DNA from: Paenibacillus marchantiophytorum
Lineage (GTDB): Bacteria; Bacillota; Bacilli; Paenibacillales; NBRC-103111
DNA length: 64,000 bases
Direction: 5' to 3'
Assembly: GCF_014640555.1 (NCBI RefSeq)
Contig: NZ_BMHE01000009.1
Coordinates: 157,699 to 221,698 of the forward strand
The notes under the pieces are model-generated. The model was not told the DNA's origin. It saw nothing but the letters and a program-made list of their open reading frames with translations, and ran no database searches. Positions 1-8,842 of this stretch are shown here, piece after piece (the stretch's first letter is position 1; each line of letters begins with the position of its first letter). The position numbers and the translations under genes are program-made.

Positions 1-577
1 AGAAATGGTCCCTACATCGTTATTGCTCAGTATCGCAAAATCCAGAGAGGACATCCCGTTTCCTGCACTTATCGAAGCGCTGCTGATGGAAGTTTCATTC
101 GAAGCCCTCCGCGAAGCTGGGGTTCGACTGCCGAAGCAAGTCGGTGCAGCTGTCAGTATCGTAGGCGCTTTAGTTATCGGACAAGCAGCTACTTCAGCCG
201 GTCTGGTCTCCGCGCCTATGGTCATGGTCGTAGCGATTACAGGAATCGCTTCTTTCATGATGCCGCAATATTCGGCAGGGATTGCCTTGAGGATGCTGCG
301 ATTCCCGATTATGTTCCTGTCCGGCATGCTAGGACTGCTTGGGCTTATGCTCGGATTTATCGTTATCGTGATTCATCTGTCTTCTCTGCGCTCTCTGGGG
401 GTCCCTTACCTGCAGCCAATTGCCCCAATGAAGGGAGCCGAGCTGAAGGATGTGCTAATTCGCGCCCCCATCTGGGCTATGCGAACACGTCCGAAATTTA
501 CCGGGAAATCGAATTCAACCCGACTACCTGCCAAACAAAAGCCGGAAAAGCCCAAAGGGAATGAATCTGATGATTGA
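1..577 (+). CDS. Spore germination protein, GerA family (3' part)
   Basis: C-terminal part of a GerA-family subunit of a nutrient germinant receptor in the spore inner membrane; the 5' part lies outside the window. The reading frame is already open at base 2. The visible 190 residues align by eye with the C-terminal part of the second GerA gene at 32.8 kb: both share the PFPAFIEALLMEI-like stretch, the REAGVRLP motif and the VSIVGALVIGQ membrane segment. Several hydrophobic segments are followed by a basic, Lys/Pro-rich cytoplasmic tail, as usual for GerA. The stop codon overlaps the start of the following gerB gene by a few bases, so the two are probably translationally coupled. First visible gene of a five-gene operon. 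Confidence 0.93.
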   Translation, partial: EMVPTSLLLSIAKSREDIPFPALIEALLMEVSFEALREAGVRLPKQVGAAVSIVGALVIGQAATSAGLVSAPMVMVVAITGIASFMMPQYSAGIALRMLRFPIMFLSGMLGLLGLMLGFIVIVIHLSSLRSLGVPYLQPIAPMKGAELKDVLIRAPIWAMRTRPKFTGKSNSTRLPAKQKPEKPKGNESDD

Positions 578-1658
578 AAAAGGTAAAATATCGCCTCTGC
601 AGCTAGCTATTCTGATGCATCCTACAATTTTGGCTACGGCAGCCCTTTCGGTTCCGTCGATTACCATTCGCACAGCGGGCATCGATATGTGGATGACGCC
701 CCTCATTGCGTCACTTGTAGGATTCTGGATGGTCTACGTTGTTGTCCGACTGAACAAGGCATATCCCAGTCTTACTTTTATTGAATATTCCCAAACGCTT
801 CTAGGCCCCTATGCCGGAAAAGCTATTGGGATTCTTTTCTTAGGGGCACTCCTATTTACAAATGGGCTTGTGCTCCGCGAATACGGCGAATTCATTAGTG
901 GCAGCTTCCTGCAAGAAACGCCGATGCTGATTGTTATTATTTGCATGGTGAGCGTCTGTGCCTACGCTATTCACGCGGGACTCGAGGTTCTCAGCCGCAC
1001 AGCGCAGATTTTGATCCCTGTGGCTGTGTTGATTATTTTCGTTATGGTTATTTTGATGATTCCCGATTTCGAACTTAAACAAATGTTTCCGATTTTCGGA
1101 AATGGACTGATTCCGCCTTTGCTGGGTTCAATCGTCCCCTCTTCCTGGTTTTCTCAATTTTTCGTTCTTGCCTATCTCCTTCCCTATGTGAGTCATGGAG
1201 AGAAGATATTGAAATGGGGATTTATCAGCGTTGCCTCTGTGCTGCTAACTCTTTTAGCAATCAATCTTTCCATTTTGTTCTTATTCGGGACACTAACCGA
1301 AGGATTGAATTATGCTTTTCTGGCTGCGGTTCGTTACATTTCCATTGCGGATTTCCTGGAACATGTAGAATCACTCCTTATGGCTATCTGGCTTATTGGC
1401 ATATTCATTAAAGTAGCCATTATCTACTATGCAACCGTTTTGGGGATTGCCCAATTGCTCAAGCTTGCCGATTATCGTCCGCTGATTATCCCTTGCGGAA
1501 TTCTCACTATTCTATTCAGTATCTGGGTATCACCTAATTTCCAGCAGCTGAAACACTATCTTGGAACCAGCTTGCCTTTCTTCTCACTCCTTTTGCAAGT
1601 CGTCGTTCCTAGCATGCTGTTCCTTCTAGTTACAGTTAAAGGGGCTTTCAAACGATGA
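570..1658 (+). CDS. Spore germination permease, GerB family
   Basis: Integral membrane subunit of a germinant receptor, a member of the amino acid/polyamine/organocation transporter superfamily, thought to bind the nutrient germinant. About 10 hydrophobic segments fill the 362 residues, the usual GerB length. An in-frame ATG at 561 is possible, but the AAAGGGA at 554-560 stands nine bases before the ATG at 570 and only touches the one at 561, so 570 is preferred. The start overlaps the gerA stop by 8 bases and the stop overlaps the gerC start by 4 (ATGA), typical of a tightly coupled operon. Expression would be expected in the forespore; I did not find a convincing promoter inside the window. 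Confidence 0.93.
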   Translation: MIEKGKISPLQLAILMHPTILATAALSVPSITIRTAGIDMWMTPLIASLVGFWMVYVVVRLNKAYPSLTFIEYSQTLLGPYAGKAIGILFLGALLFTNGLVLREYGEFISGSFLQETPMLIVIICMVSVCAYAIHAGLEVLSRTAQILIPVAVLIIFVMVILMIPDFELKQMFPIFGNGLIPPLLGSIVPSSWFSQFFVLAYLLPYVSHGEKILKWGFISVASVLLTLLAINLSILFLFGTLTEGLNYAFLAAVRYISIADFLEHVESLLMAIWLIGIFIKVAIIYYATVLGIAQLLKLADYRPLIIPCGILTILFSIWVSPNFQQLKHYLGTSLPFFSLLLQVVVPSMLFLLVTVKGAFKR

Positions 1659-2851
1659 TCATCTGGAGCTTTGGACATACGATGCGGTTAAGCTGGGGAT
1701 TGGGACTCTTGGCACTTCTGCTCACGGGATGCTGGGATCGGAGCGAGGTCAATGATTTAGCATTAATTACGGGGGCTGCCATTGATAAGCATGACAACAA
1801 AACGATTGAACTGACCGTACAGATCTTCGTGCCGCGGGGTTCAAGCAATATTTCGATGGATAACGGATTAAAAGGCAGCGGCGGCAGTAGTCAGTCATCG
1901 TATGTCAAATCAGCCGTTGGCGTAAATCTTGCTGACGCCCTCTCCCACTTGCAAGAAAAGCTGCCTAGAAAACTCTTCTGGGGACATGCCGAGGTTATTA
2001 TTTTCGGAGAAGCCATTGCACGAAGCGGTATTCGCGACGATCTCGATTACTTCATGCGAGCCCCTCAGCCAAGGGAACGAGCTTACATGTATGTCAGCAA
2101 GGGGGAAGCGCGTAACATTCTCGAACTGAATACCAAGCTTGAACGCAATACAGCGGAGTCTTTGCGTGAAATCTCAAAAAGCAAACTCACGCTAAGCGTA
2201 ACCTTGGCAGATCTGGCTCAAATGCTCGGGAGTGGTTCCCATGCGGCTGCTTTGCCCTATATGGAGTTAACAGCCCCCTTATCATTGAATAATCCGGATA
2301 AAAGCGAGAGCTTCATTAATGCTACAGCTATTTTTAAAAATGACAAAATGATCGGTAAAATTGACGATAGCACGACAAGGGGCGCCTTGTGGCTGCGAAA
2401 TGAGATCAAACAAGCTGTGGTCACCGTTGTGCCCGAGGGCACTGAAGGAACCGTTTCGGCAAACTTAATCAAAAGCAAGACAACCCTTGAACCTATCATC
2501 GAAAATGGGAAATGGCGGATGAATGTTTGGATTCATACCGAAGACGACGCGCTTCAGAATACGACAAAGCTCAATTTAGTAGAAGATCCGAACGCTGTAA
2601 AAACGGTGGAGAAAGCCTTGAACGATGACATTGAGAACCGTGTTCGATCCGCTTTGGATAAAGTGCAGCATGATTTACAAGCAGATATTTTCGGTTTTGC
2701 CGGAGAATTCCATCGCGCATATCCCAAGGAGTGGAAAAAAAATCAACAACGCTGGGACGAATTATTTCCCACCGTCGAGGTTGCGATCCACTCCGATGCC
2801 AAAATGCTTCGCCCCGGCCTCTCTAGTATTAGAGCGACTCAACCTGAATAA
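1655..2851 (+). CDS. Spore germination lipoprotein, Ger(x)C family
   Basis: Lipoprotein subunit of the germinant receptor. A short hydrophobic N-terminus ends in the lipobox LLTGC (Cys26 if the ATG at 1655 is used, Cys17 from the ATG at 1682), followed directly by the family signature CWDRSEVNDLA. The 398-residue length is normal for Ger(x)C, and the C-terminal half carries the conserved ADIFGFAGEFHRAYPKEW-type region seen again in the second GerC at 34.3 kb. The 1655 start is chosen because it has AAAGGGG at 1637-1643 and overlaps the gerB stop. Exported and anchored to the outer face of the spore inner membrane. Confidence 0.92.
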   Translation: MIIWSFGHTMRLSWGLGLLALLLTGCWDRSEVNDLALITGAAIDKHDNKTIELTVQIFVPRGSSNISMDNGLKGSGGSSQSSYVKSAVGVNLADALSHLQEKLPRKLFWGHAEVIIFGEAIARSGIRDDLDYFMRAPQPRERAYMYVSKGEARNILELNTKLERNTAESLREISKSKLTLSVTLADLAQMLGSGSHAAALPYMELTAPLSLNNPDKSESFINATAIFKNDKMIGKIDDSTTRGALWLRNEIKQAVVTVVPEGTEGTVSANLIKSKTTLEPIIENGKWRMNVWIHTEDDALQNTTKLNLVEDPNAVKTVEKALNDDIENRVRSALDKVQHDLQADIFGFAGEFHRAYPKEWKKNQQRWDELFPTVEVAIHSDAKMLRPGLSSIRATQPE

Positions 2852-2863
2852 GGAGACTGCGAA

Positions 2864-3091
2864 ATGACAAGTAAAGGTATCCCCTTATTCATGGCAGGGT
2901 GTTTGGTCCTCACCCTATATCAGTGGTTCCGGCTAAAAGGCACTCCGAGAAATGAAAAAATCACGTACATCGCTATCCTAGCTTTATGTTGGATTCTTGC
3001 CATTTCCTTGGTCGTAAACCCCACCTTGCCCGGCCCTTCCCAGATGGTGGATTCGCTCTTCCGTCCGATCGGCAAACTCATCGATAAATAA
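2864..3091 (+). CDS. Small membrane protein of germination operon
   Basis: A 75-residue protein with two hydrophobic segments (about residues 7-18 and 27-48) joined by a short basic loop. I do not recognise a named family. It starts from an ATG with AGGAGA just upstream, 12 bases after the gerC stop, so it is translated as part of the operon. A similar small two-segment protein sits after gerC in the second receptor operon (35535-35783). It may be an accessory subunit comparable in position to GerD/GerK-type small receptor proteins, but that is inference from context only. Confidence 0.75.
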   Translation: MTSKGIPLFMAGCLVLTLYQWFRLKGTPRNEKITYIAILALCWILAISLVVNPTLPGPSQMVDSLFRPIGKLIDK

Positions 3092-3103
3092 AGGAGCCCC
3101 TCT

Positions 3104-4198
3104 ATGGACATGAGGATTAACGGGAAACAACTCTTCTGGCTGATGGTTACGATGCAACTCGGCATGACCATCCTGCTAACAATTAATCCAAGCATTCAAG
3201 TATCCAAACAGGATGCTTGGATCTCAACGGGCTGCGCGGCTGTCGTAGGCGTATGCGTGGCTTTTATTTGCTCTCGGATGAGCTTGATTTATCCTCGGCA
3301 AACGTTCACAGGATATGCCAAGATCTTGTTTGGCCGTGCGCTGGGAAACGTGATCATCTTTATTTATTTCATTTTCTGGTATTCTGTCCTTGCCATCATT
3401 CTACGGCAGTACGCAGAGTTCATTCTAGCGACCATACTGCCTAGAACACCTGTCATCATCCCAATGATTGGCATGCTGTTAGTTGCTGTTTATGTGACCT
3501 ACTCGGGCATTGAGGCCATCGCTAGGAGCAGCGAACTAATGGGTCCGCTTGCTTTGCTAGGTATAACCATCCCGCTCCTGCTTTCCATCAAGAATATCCA
3601 AATTGCTAATATTCTTCCGATTTACGCGGATAGCAGCCCTATGATCATTCTGAAAGGCGCCTTGCCCTCTTCCACATTTCTAGGTGACTGCATCATGTTG
3701 CTCATGCTCTTTGGTTTTGTTGCCGTACCTAGATCCGCTGTTAAGCCGGCATTACTTGGGGTAGGTACCGCGGGTTTCTTGACCTGTGTTTCTACTTTTT
3801 TAATTATTTCCGTCTTTGGTAATGAATCGGCTGCTCTCCATACCTATCCTTATTTTAATTTAGTTCGATATATCTCTTACTTTGACTTCTTTCAGAACTT
3901 GGATTCCATCGTGATCGCCATGTGGATTGTCGGTGTTTTCGTTAAAGTATCCCTTTATTTCTTCGTATGCACCTACGGAACAGCGCAATGGATTGGCATT
4001 CAGAAATGGCGCAAAATGATGTGGTTCGTTGCGCCAGCTGTCCTGCTGCTAGCACTTGTTCCTCGTGATTTTATCGACAGTTCCATTTTCTTCCCGCAAA
4101 AGATCGCGAATCCGTTCTTCTTTCCCCTTCATATGCTTGCCTTGCCCCTCCTGATGTGGGGGGTGGCCAAGTACCGAAATCGCAAAGGATCATCTTGA
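3104..4198 (+). CDS. Spore germination permease, GerB family (second copy in operon)
   Basis: Second GerB-type permease in the same operon, 364 residues with about 10 membrane segments. It shares with the first copy the N-terminal ISTKQ/NGKQ-like start, the QDAW segment and the ALYFVRYISxxDF-like stretch near residue 260. AAAGGAG precedes the ATG at 3104; an ATG two codons later is also possible. Two GerB subunits behind one gerA suggest either two receptors sharing A and C subunits or a changed germinant specificity. The 3' end contains a short GGATCA/TGATCC hairpin (about 4187-4203) over the stop codon that may act as a weak terminator. Confidence 0.92.
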   Translation: MDMRINGKQLFWLMVTMQLGMTILLTINPSIQVSKQDAWISTGCAAVVGVCVAFICSRMSLIYPRQTFTGYAKILFGRALGNVIIFIYFIFWYSVLAIILRQYAEFILATILPRTPVIIPMIGMLLVAVYVTYSGIEAIARSSELMGPLALLGITIPLLLSIKNIQIANILPIYADSSPMIILKGALPSSTFLGDCIMLLMLFGFVAVPRSAVKPALLGVGTAGFLTCVSTFLIISVFGNESAALHTYPYFNLVRYISYFDFFQNLDSIVIAMWIVGVFVKVSLYFFVCTYGTAQWIGIQKWRKMMWFVAPAVLLLALVPRDFIDSSIFFPQKIANPFFFPLHMLALPLLMWGVAKYRNRKGSS

Positions 4199-4219
4199 TC
4201 CTTCTGCTATGGCTATGAA

Positions 4220-4978
4220 CTAGACATGCCCGTAGGCATCGCGATCAACATATAACGTACAATTAGGATGATGACGGAGTATGGTGGATGGACAGTTGGG
4301 AGAAACCGGTTCATTCAATGTCCGCTTCACAGCTTGATGCTTGCTTTTGCTGGGCGCCATACAAAACAGAAATTCGCCTGCCAGCAATGCGGGAATCGTT
4401 AAGGTTATGGCATGTGTAGGAACGTCATCAAAGGATGGAAAGCAGCCGTCATTGACCTGCTGCTGCCGGCTGGCATCATCTAATTGAACTTGTTTCACAA
4501 GTTCAGGGTCCTTAAAGTCAGCAACCCGTGGATCATTAAAAGCAAGATGTCCATTCTCACCGATTCCGAGGCACACGATATCAATCGGCGCTTCCTGCAA
4601 TAACTGCGTGTAACGAAGACACTCGATATCGCTTGCGTTAGCGTTGTCTATCCAATTCACAATCTGCGGATTGACTTGGCTGACAAGATGCTTGTGTAAG
4701 AAGTGACGAAACATATACGCAGCATCCTGGGGCAATCCCAGATATTCTTCCATATGAAACGCGGTTATCCTCGACCACTCTATTTCCTGATCCTCTGTCA
4801 AATAGCTTAAAAGTTCTTTCTGCGATGGCGCTGCTGCAAAAATCATCCGAATCGTCGGCTTAACAAGCAGCAGTTCTTTGATCTTGGCAGCTACATCAGC
4901 GCCAGCATCCGCTCCCATCGTCCTGCGATCCGAATAAATATGGATATTCAAAGCATCAACACTGGTTTTCATGATCAT
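4220..4978 (-). CDS. nagB: Glucosamine-6-phosphate deaminase
   Basis: Predicted to convert glucosamine 6-phosphate to fructose 6-phosphate and ammonia in amino-sugar catabolism. The 252-residue protein carries the family blocks FHMEEYLGL (variant of FNMDEY.GL) and LGIGENGHLAFNDP, which includes the catalytic His loop. Start: ATG at 4978 with GAGGTG seven bases upstream; the ATG two codons in (4972) is an alternative. No nagA or GntR-type regulator is next to it, so it stands alone. It is somewhat diverged from textbook NagB, and a broader sugar-phosphate isomerase/6-phosphogluconolactonase-like role cannot be excluded. Confidence 0.85.
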   Translation of the reverse strand: MIMKTSVDALNIHIYSDRRTMGADAGADVAAKIKELLLVKPTIRMIFAAAPSQKELLSYLTEDQEIEWSRITAFHMEEYLGLPQDAAYMFRHFLHKHLVSQVNPQIVNWIDNANASDIECLRYTQLLQEAPIDIVCLGIGENGHLAFNDPRVADFKDPELVKQVQLDDASRQQQVNDGCFPSFDDVPTHAITLTIPALLAGEFLFCMAPSKSKHQAVKRTLNEPVSPNCPSTILRHHPNCTLYVDRDAYGHV

Positions 4979-5091
4979 TTTTATTCACCTCGTTCAAATC
5001 CTCTTCAACATATTGATGATTTCACCAATTATACCAGATTTATGTACATTGCGTATCTTTTGGTTGCATGTTTTGTATTTATGAAGAAAAA

Positions 5092-5136
5092 AAAGACAAT
5101 CCCTTAGACCTTGTCTGGCCTTCTGGGACTGTCTTT
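5092..5136 (-). terminator. Rho-independent terminator after kbl
   Basis: On the minus strand a stem AAAGACAGTCCC pairs with GGGATTGTCTTT (one G-U) and is followed by a run of T. It lies directly downstream of the kbl stop codon. Confidence 0.8.
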
Positions 5137-5158
5137 TGTTTTTGTCGCTTTTCTTGTG

Positions 5159-6337
5159 TTAAGAAATCAATCCAAACTCCCGCCCCACCTGCTGCAAGGC
5201 ATTAAGCGCAAAGGCAAGATCTTCCTTCGTATGCTGCGCTGTCACGATGAGCCTCACACGGCCTTTGTCCATAGCAACCGTCGGATACACAATTCCCTGG
5301 GCGAAGATGCCTGCTTCCAGCAGTCGATCCGAAAAGCGCATCGTACGGGCTGGATCACCGACAATAATCGGAATAATCGGCGTTTCACTCGCTCCCGTAT
5401 CGAAGCCTAGCTGTTTCAACTGCGTTCGAAAATCATTGGCATTGTCCCACAGCCGGGTAACTAAATCCGCGCTCCCCTGCAGCACTCGAATCGCGGCTAA
5501 ACAAGTCGCCGCAACAGCCGGAGGCTGCGATGTACTGAATAGAAACGGCCGCGCCGTATGAATCAGATGCTCCTTCAGCAGTTGGGCGCCAGCTACATAG
5601 CCGCCGACAGCACCGATTGCTTTGGATAACGTACCAATTTGAATGTGTACGCGCCCGTGGAGACCGAAATGATCGGTCGAACCCTTGCCATTTTTGCCGA
5701 GAACTCCACTGGCATGCGCATCATCGACATAGACAATTGCGTCATAAGTTTCCGCCAGTTGAACAATTGCTGGAAGCGGAGCGATGTCACCGTCCATACT
5801 AAATACACCGTCAGTAACGACAACACGTTTGCGGTGGTGCTGCGTTTCTTTCAAGACTGCTTCCAGCTGATCCATGTCCTTATGAGCATAAATTTTGCGG
5901 CTCGCCTTGGTCAGCCGGATACCGTCAATGATGCTCGCATGATTCAGTTCATCGCTGATGACCACATCATCAGGTCCGAGAATCGAAGATAGAGCCCCCT
6001 GATTCGTCGTGAAGCCAGACTGGAATACAAGCGCTGCTTCTGTTCCTTTGAATGTGGCCAGTTCGATTTCGAGTTCCTCATGAATATCGAGCGTACCGGT
6101 AATTGTCCGTACAGAGCCGCTGCCTACGCCATATTTGTCAATAGCCTGACTAGCAGCTTCCTTCAGCTTAGGATGATGAGTAAGTCCCAGATAGTTATTG
6201 GATGACATCTGCAGAATTCGTCTTCCATTCAGCGTCATCCAAGTATCTGAGCCGCTCTCCCAGACTTTGATCTTGCGGTATCGTCCATCCCTTTTCCAAC
6301 CATCAATATCCGAAGCTAAATCGTCCAAATAACCCAT
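5159..6337 (-). CDS. kbl: Glycine C-acetyltransferase (2-amino-3-ketobutyrate CoA ligase)
   Basis: PLP-dependent alpha-oxoamine synthase; cleaves 2-amino-3-ketobutyrate with CoA to glycine and acetyl-CoA, the second step of threonine degradation. Seen: NNYLGL near the N-terminus, the TGT.DIHEELE block, VDDAHASGVLG, and the PLP lysine motif TLSKAIGAVGG at about residue 240. The frame stays open to 6352, but that TTG lies inside the ribosome site; GGAGGAG at 6344-6350 is seven bases before the ATG at 6337, giving 392 residues, the usual length. Family members include BioF, but the adjacent threonine dehydrogenase argues for Kbl. Co-transcribed with tdh (27-base gap). Confidence 0.93.
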   Translation of the reverse strand: MGYLDDLASDIDGWKRDGRYRKIKVWESGSDTWMTLNGRRILQMSSNNYLGLTHHPKLKEAASQAIDKYGVGSGSVRTITGTLDIHEELEIELATFKGTEAALVFQSGFTTNQGALSSILGPDDVVISDELNHASIIDGIRLTKASRKIYAHKDMDQLEAVLKETQHHRKRVVVTDGVFSMDGDIAPLPAIVQLAETYDAIVYVDDAHASGVLGKNGKGSTDHFGLHGRVHIQIGTLSKAIGAVGGYVAGAQLLKEHLIHTARPFLFSTSQPPAVAATCLAAIRVLQGSADLVTRLWDNANDFRTQLKQLGFDTGASETPIIPIIVGDPARTMRFSDRLLEAGIFAQGIVYPTVAMDKGRVRLIVTAQHTKEDLAFALNALQQVGREFGLIS

Positions 6338-6364
6338 AAGTTTCTCCTCCAATCGCTTAACCGA

Positions 6365-7405
6365 TTAATGATTAAATACTATTTTCCCACATTGCCCTTC
6401 GGCCATTAAACGAAATGCTTCCTCATAGTGATCAAGTGTAAATCGATGGGTAATCACAGAGGCAAGGTCGATGCGCTTTTGATTCAGCAAGCCTTTCATT
6501 TGATACCAGGAATCATACATTTTGCGACCGGTGATTCCCTCAACCCGCAATCCTTTGAAGATAATATGATTCGTCACATCCAAGCTTACCTCACGGGTCG
6601 GAATGCCCAGCAAGGAAACACGCCCTGCTTTGGCTGCAGCCTGAAAACCCTCTGCAATCGCTTGCGGACTGCCGGACATCTCGAGGACAACTTCCACGCC
6701 TTCCCCATCCGTCAAAGCGAGCAGCGCTTCTGATGTTCGCGTTTCCAGAGCATGAATGCCGTGGTCCGCTCCCATATCCATCGCCATCTGCAGCCGATTG
6801 GCATTGATATCGACCGCATAGATCGTCCCTGCTCCGCAGGCTCTGGCCACTTTAATCGCGAGGAGTCCAATCGGCCCTACGCCAATGATAGCGACCGATT
6901 TCCCCACGATATCGCCAGACAGCACGGTTTGCACTGCATTGCCCAGCGGATCTTGCAAGCAAGCGATTTCAAAAGGCAAAGTGGCATCGTTGTGAATAAT
7001 GTTGCTGGCTTTCACCACCGCATATTCAGCAAAACAGCCTGGTGCCGTTATGCCAAAACTTTTGGTATTCGGGCAGACATGAGCGTTACCGGTTCGACAA
7101 GCTTTGCAAATGCCGCATACGATGTGACCTTCAGCCGATACGTGATCACCTATTTTAACGCCGGTTGCCCTCGCGCCCGTTTCCACTACAATGCCTGCAA
7201 ATTCGTGTCCAAACACATTAGGTGTAAGCACCGTTTGATCTGCCCATGCATCCCACTTGTAAATATGCACGTCCGTTCCGCAGATAGATGTGGCTTTGAT
7301 CTTAACCAACACCTCATCCTCTCCGCAGATCGGAACAGGAACTTCTTTCAGAACAGCACCAGGCCCTCTCTGCTCTTTCACTAATCCAACCATCGTTCCA
7401 CCCAT
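6365..7405 (-). CDS. tdh: L-threonine 3-dehydrogenase
   Basis: Zinc-dependent medium-chain dehydrogenase oxidising threonine to 2-amino-3-ketobutyrate with NAD+. Seen: the catalytic zinc region TSICGTDVHIYKWD and GHEFAG, the structural zinc cluster CGICKACRTGNAHVC, the Rossmann GVGPIGLLA, and the TGRKMYDSWYQ segment typical of Tdh near residue 295. The start at 7405 is chosen over the longer frame because a G-run (7411-7418 on the minus strand) lies five bases upstream; this gives 346 residues, close to the E. coli enzyme. First gene of the tdh-kbl operon, transcribed away from the XRE regulator. Confidence 0.94.
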   Translation of the reverse strand: MGGTMVGLVKEQRGPGAVLKEVPVPICGEDEVLVKIKATSICGTDVHIYKWDAWADQTVLTPNVFGHEFAGIVVETGARATGVKIGDHVSAEGHIVCGICKACRTGNAHVCPNTKSFGITAPGCFAEYAVVKASNIIHNDATLPFEIACLQDPLGNAVQTVLSGDIVGKSVAIIGVGPIGLLAIKVARACGAGTIYAVDINANRLQMAMDMGADHGIHALETRTSEALLALTDGEGVEVVLEMSGSPQAIAEGFQAAAKAGRVSLLGIPTREVSLDVTNHIIFKGLRVEGITGRKMYDSWYQMKGLLNQKRIDLASVITHRFTLDHYEEAFRLMAEGQCGKIVFNH

Positions 7406-7429
7406 GCCGTCCCCCCCTATCTCGTTTGT

Positions 7430-7491
7430 TATAACATACATTTGTGCGTTTTAATCCTTATGTATACGATATTACACGAATGTATGTTATA
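7430..7491. promoter_or_regulatory. Long inverted repeat in the tdh/XRE divergent promoter region
   Basis: TATAACATACATTTGTG (7430-7446) is repeated in inverted orientation at 7475-7491, with 16 of 17 positions matching and 28 bases between the arms; a third related block TTATGTATACGATAT lies between them. Its place between tdh-kbl and the divergent XRE/cupin gene suggests an operator for that regulator. The AT-rich arms may also contain promoter elements. Confidence 0.6.
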
Positions 7492-7553
7492 TTGTAAATA
7501 GGCACTTTTCAAAAACCAGGAAATAATTTTCCCATGATCTAGGAGGATGTACA

Positions 7554-8114
7554 ATGAACGAGCCCATACATAAAATGGTTGGTAGAAAGCTTTTGAACAT
7601 ACGCAAAACACGGGGATTAAGCCTGGATCAGGTGGCGGAATTGACCGGAGTGAGCAAGGCGATGCTGGGTCAAATCGAACGAGGGGATTCCAATCCTACG
7701 ATATCCGTACTTTGGAAAATTGTCAGTGGACTGCAAATTTCCTTTACGAGCCTTATCGAAGATGATGAACCGAAAATTACGGTGGTTCGAGCTGCGGAGC
7801 TCTCACCCTTCGAAGAGGAAGACGGCGCGTACCGCGCGTATCCTTTGTTCCCTTTTCATCCGCAAAAAAGCTTTGAGGTATACACGGTCGAAATGGAAGC
7901 AGGCTGCTCGCATGCATCCGAACCTCATAACGACGGCGTTGAGGAGTACATCCTCATGGTAGCAGGGAAGCTGGAGCTGACCATTGCGCAAGAAAGCTAC
8001 CTGCTTGGCATCGGAGATGCGATTCATTTCTCAGCGGATCGGCCTCATACCTATCGAAATGTATCTGATACCAAAGCCATTTACAAAACTTTGATTTATT
8101 ATCCCTCTTCATAA
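7554..8114 (+). CDS. XRE-family transcriptional regulator with C-terminal cupin domain
   Basis: 186 residues: an N-terminal helix-turn-helix (about residues 12-66, with LSLDQVAELTGVSKAMLGQIERG) and a C-terminal cupin_2 fold (about 105-180, with EEYILMVAGKLEL and DAIHFSADRPHTYRN). Such proteins sense small ligands and control neighbouring metabolic genes. Divergent from tdh-kbl, so control of threonine/glycine catabolism is a reasonable guess, not shown. Strong AGGAGG site eight bases before the ATG. It ends at its own terminator. Confidence 0.88.
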   Translation: MNEPIHKMVGRKLLNIRKTRGLSLDQVAELTGVSKAMLGQIERGDSNPTISVLWKIVSGLQISFTSLIEDDEPKITVVRAAELSPFEEEDGAYRAYPLFPFHPQKSFEVYTVEMEAGCSHASEPHNDGVEEYILMVAGKLELTIAQESYLLGIGDAIHFSADRPHTYRNVSDTKAIYKTLIYYPSS

Positions 8115-8123
8115 CCCCCTCAC

Positions 8124-8149
8124 ATATTCCCTTTTTTATAGGGGAATAT
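8124..8149 (+). terminator. Terminator after XRE regulator
   Basis: Perfect stem ATATTCCC/GGGAATAT with a ten-base loop, ten bases after the stop codon and followed by a T-rich stretch. Confidence 0.65.
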
Positions 8150-8191
8150 TATTTGTGTTAGCACCTATTTCACAGAAAAGGCGGTTGATCC

Positions 8192-8833
8192 ATGAAGGGT
8201 ACGATCAAGATGATTGTTCTCAATATTGTTCTCCTGATCATTCTTATCGGAGGGGCAGGGTTAGGCTATTACTTTTACAATCGGTCGATTAACTATTTAA
8301 GCACGAATAATGCTCAGGTAAGTGGTGAGCAGATTGTCGTCAGCTCTTCGGCTGCCGGCAAACTGACGAGTTGGTCAGGAGATGTGAGCAAGAAGGCTTC
8401 GTCCGGAGATCGACTAGGAAGTGTATTAACTTCGACTGGTTCTGTTGATATCACAGCGCCTAAGGGGGGAACGATCGTTCAACAAAGCGCCGTTGTCGAT
8501 GCGATGGTATCACCCGGTTTACCGCTAGCGTACATCTACGATTTGGACCGGCTATGGGTGACCGCAAATGTGAAAGAAACGGATTTAAATGACGTAAAGG
8601 TTGGACAAGCCGTAGACGTGTATGTGGACGCCTTTCCAGGAACTACCTTGGGGGGCAGAGTGGAGCGGCTGGGATTAACGACAGCGGGGACCTTCTCGCT
8701 GATGCCCTCGTCCAATGCAAATGGCAACTATACGAAAGTGACACAGGTTATTCCTGTTACCATTTCGTTAGAGGGCAATCGGGGATTGGGGATTATTCCA
8801 GGCATGAGTGTTACGGCACGTATCCATAAGTAA
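8192..8833 (+). CDS. HlyD/EmrA-type membrane fusion protein
   Basis: 213-residue periplasmic-adaptor-like protein, short for its family. One N-terminal membrane segment (about residues 6-28) is followed by the STNNAQVSGEQI beta-strand, a biotinyl-lipoyl-like hairpin (ITAPKGGTIVQQSAVVD) and a beta-barrel region with DLDRLWVTANVKETDLNDVKVGQ, a well known EmrA/HlyD motif. The long coiled-coil hairpin of Gram-negative members is missing, as in other Gram-positive versions. It lies 9 bases ahead of the MFS exporter and probably works with it. Confidence 0.85.
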   Translation: MKGTIKMIVLNIVLLIILIGGAGLGYYFYNRSINYLSTNNAQVSGEQIVVSSSAAGKLTSWSGDVSKKASSGDRLGSVLTSTGSVDITAPKGGTIVQQSAVVDAMVSPGLPLAYIYDLDRLWVTANVKETDLNDVKVGQAVDVYVDAFPGTTLGGRVERLGLTTAGTFSLMPSSNANGNYTKVTQVIPVTISLEGNRGLGIIPGMSVTARIHK

Positions 8834-8842
8834 GGGAGCACC

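Noticed and set aside
4187..4203. Strong terminator after the first ger operon
   Set aside because: The GGATCA/TGATCC hairpin overlaps the stop codon and is not followed by a T-run, so it is only mentioned with the gene.
5111..5410. Plus-strand frame opposite kbl
   Set aside because: Shadow of kbl and its terminator; no domain and poor codon pattern.
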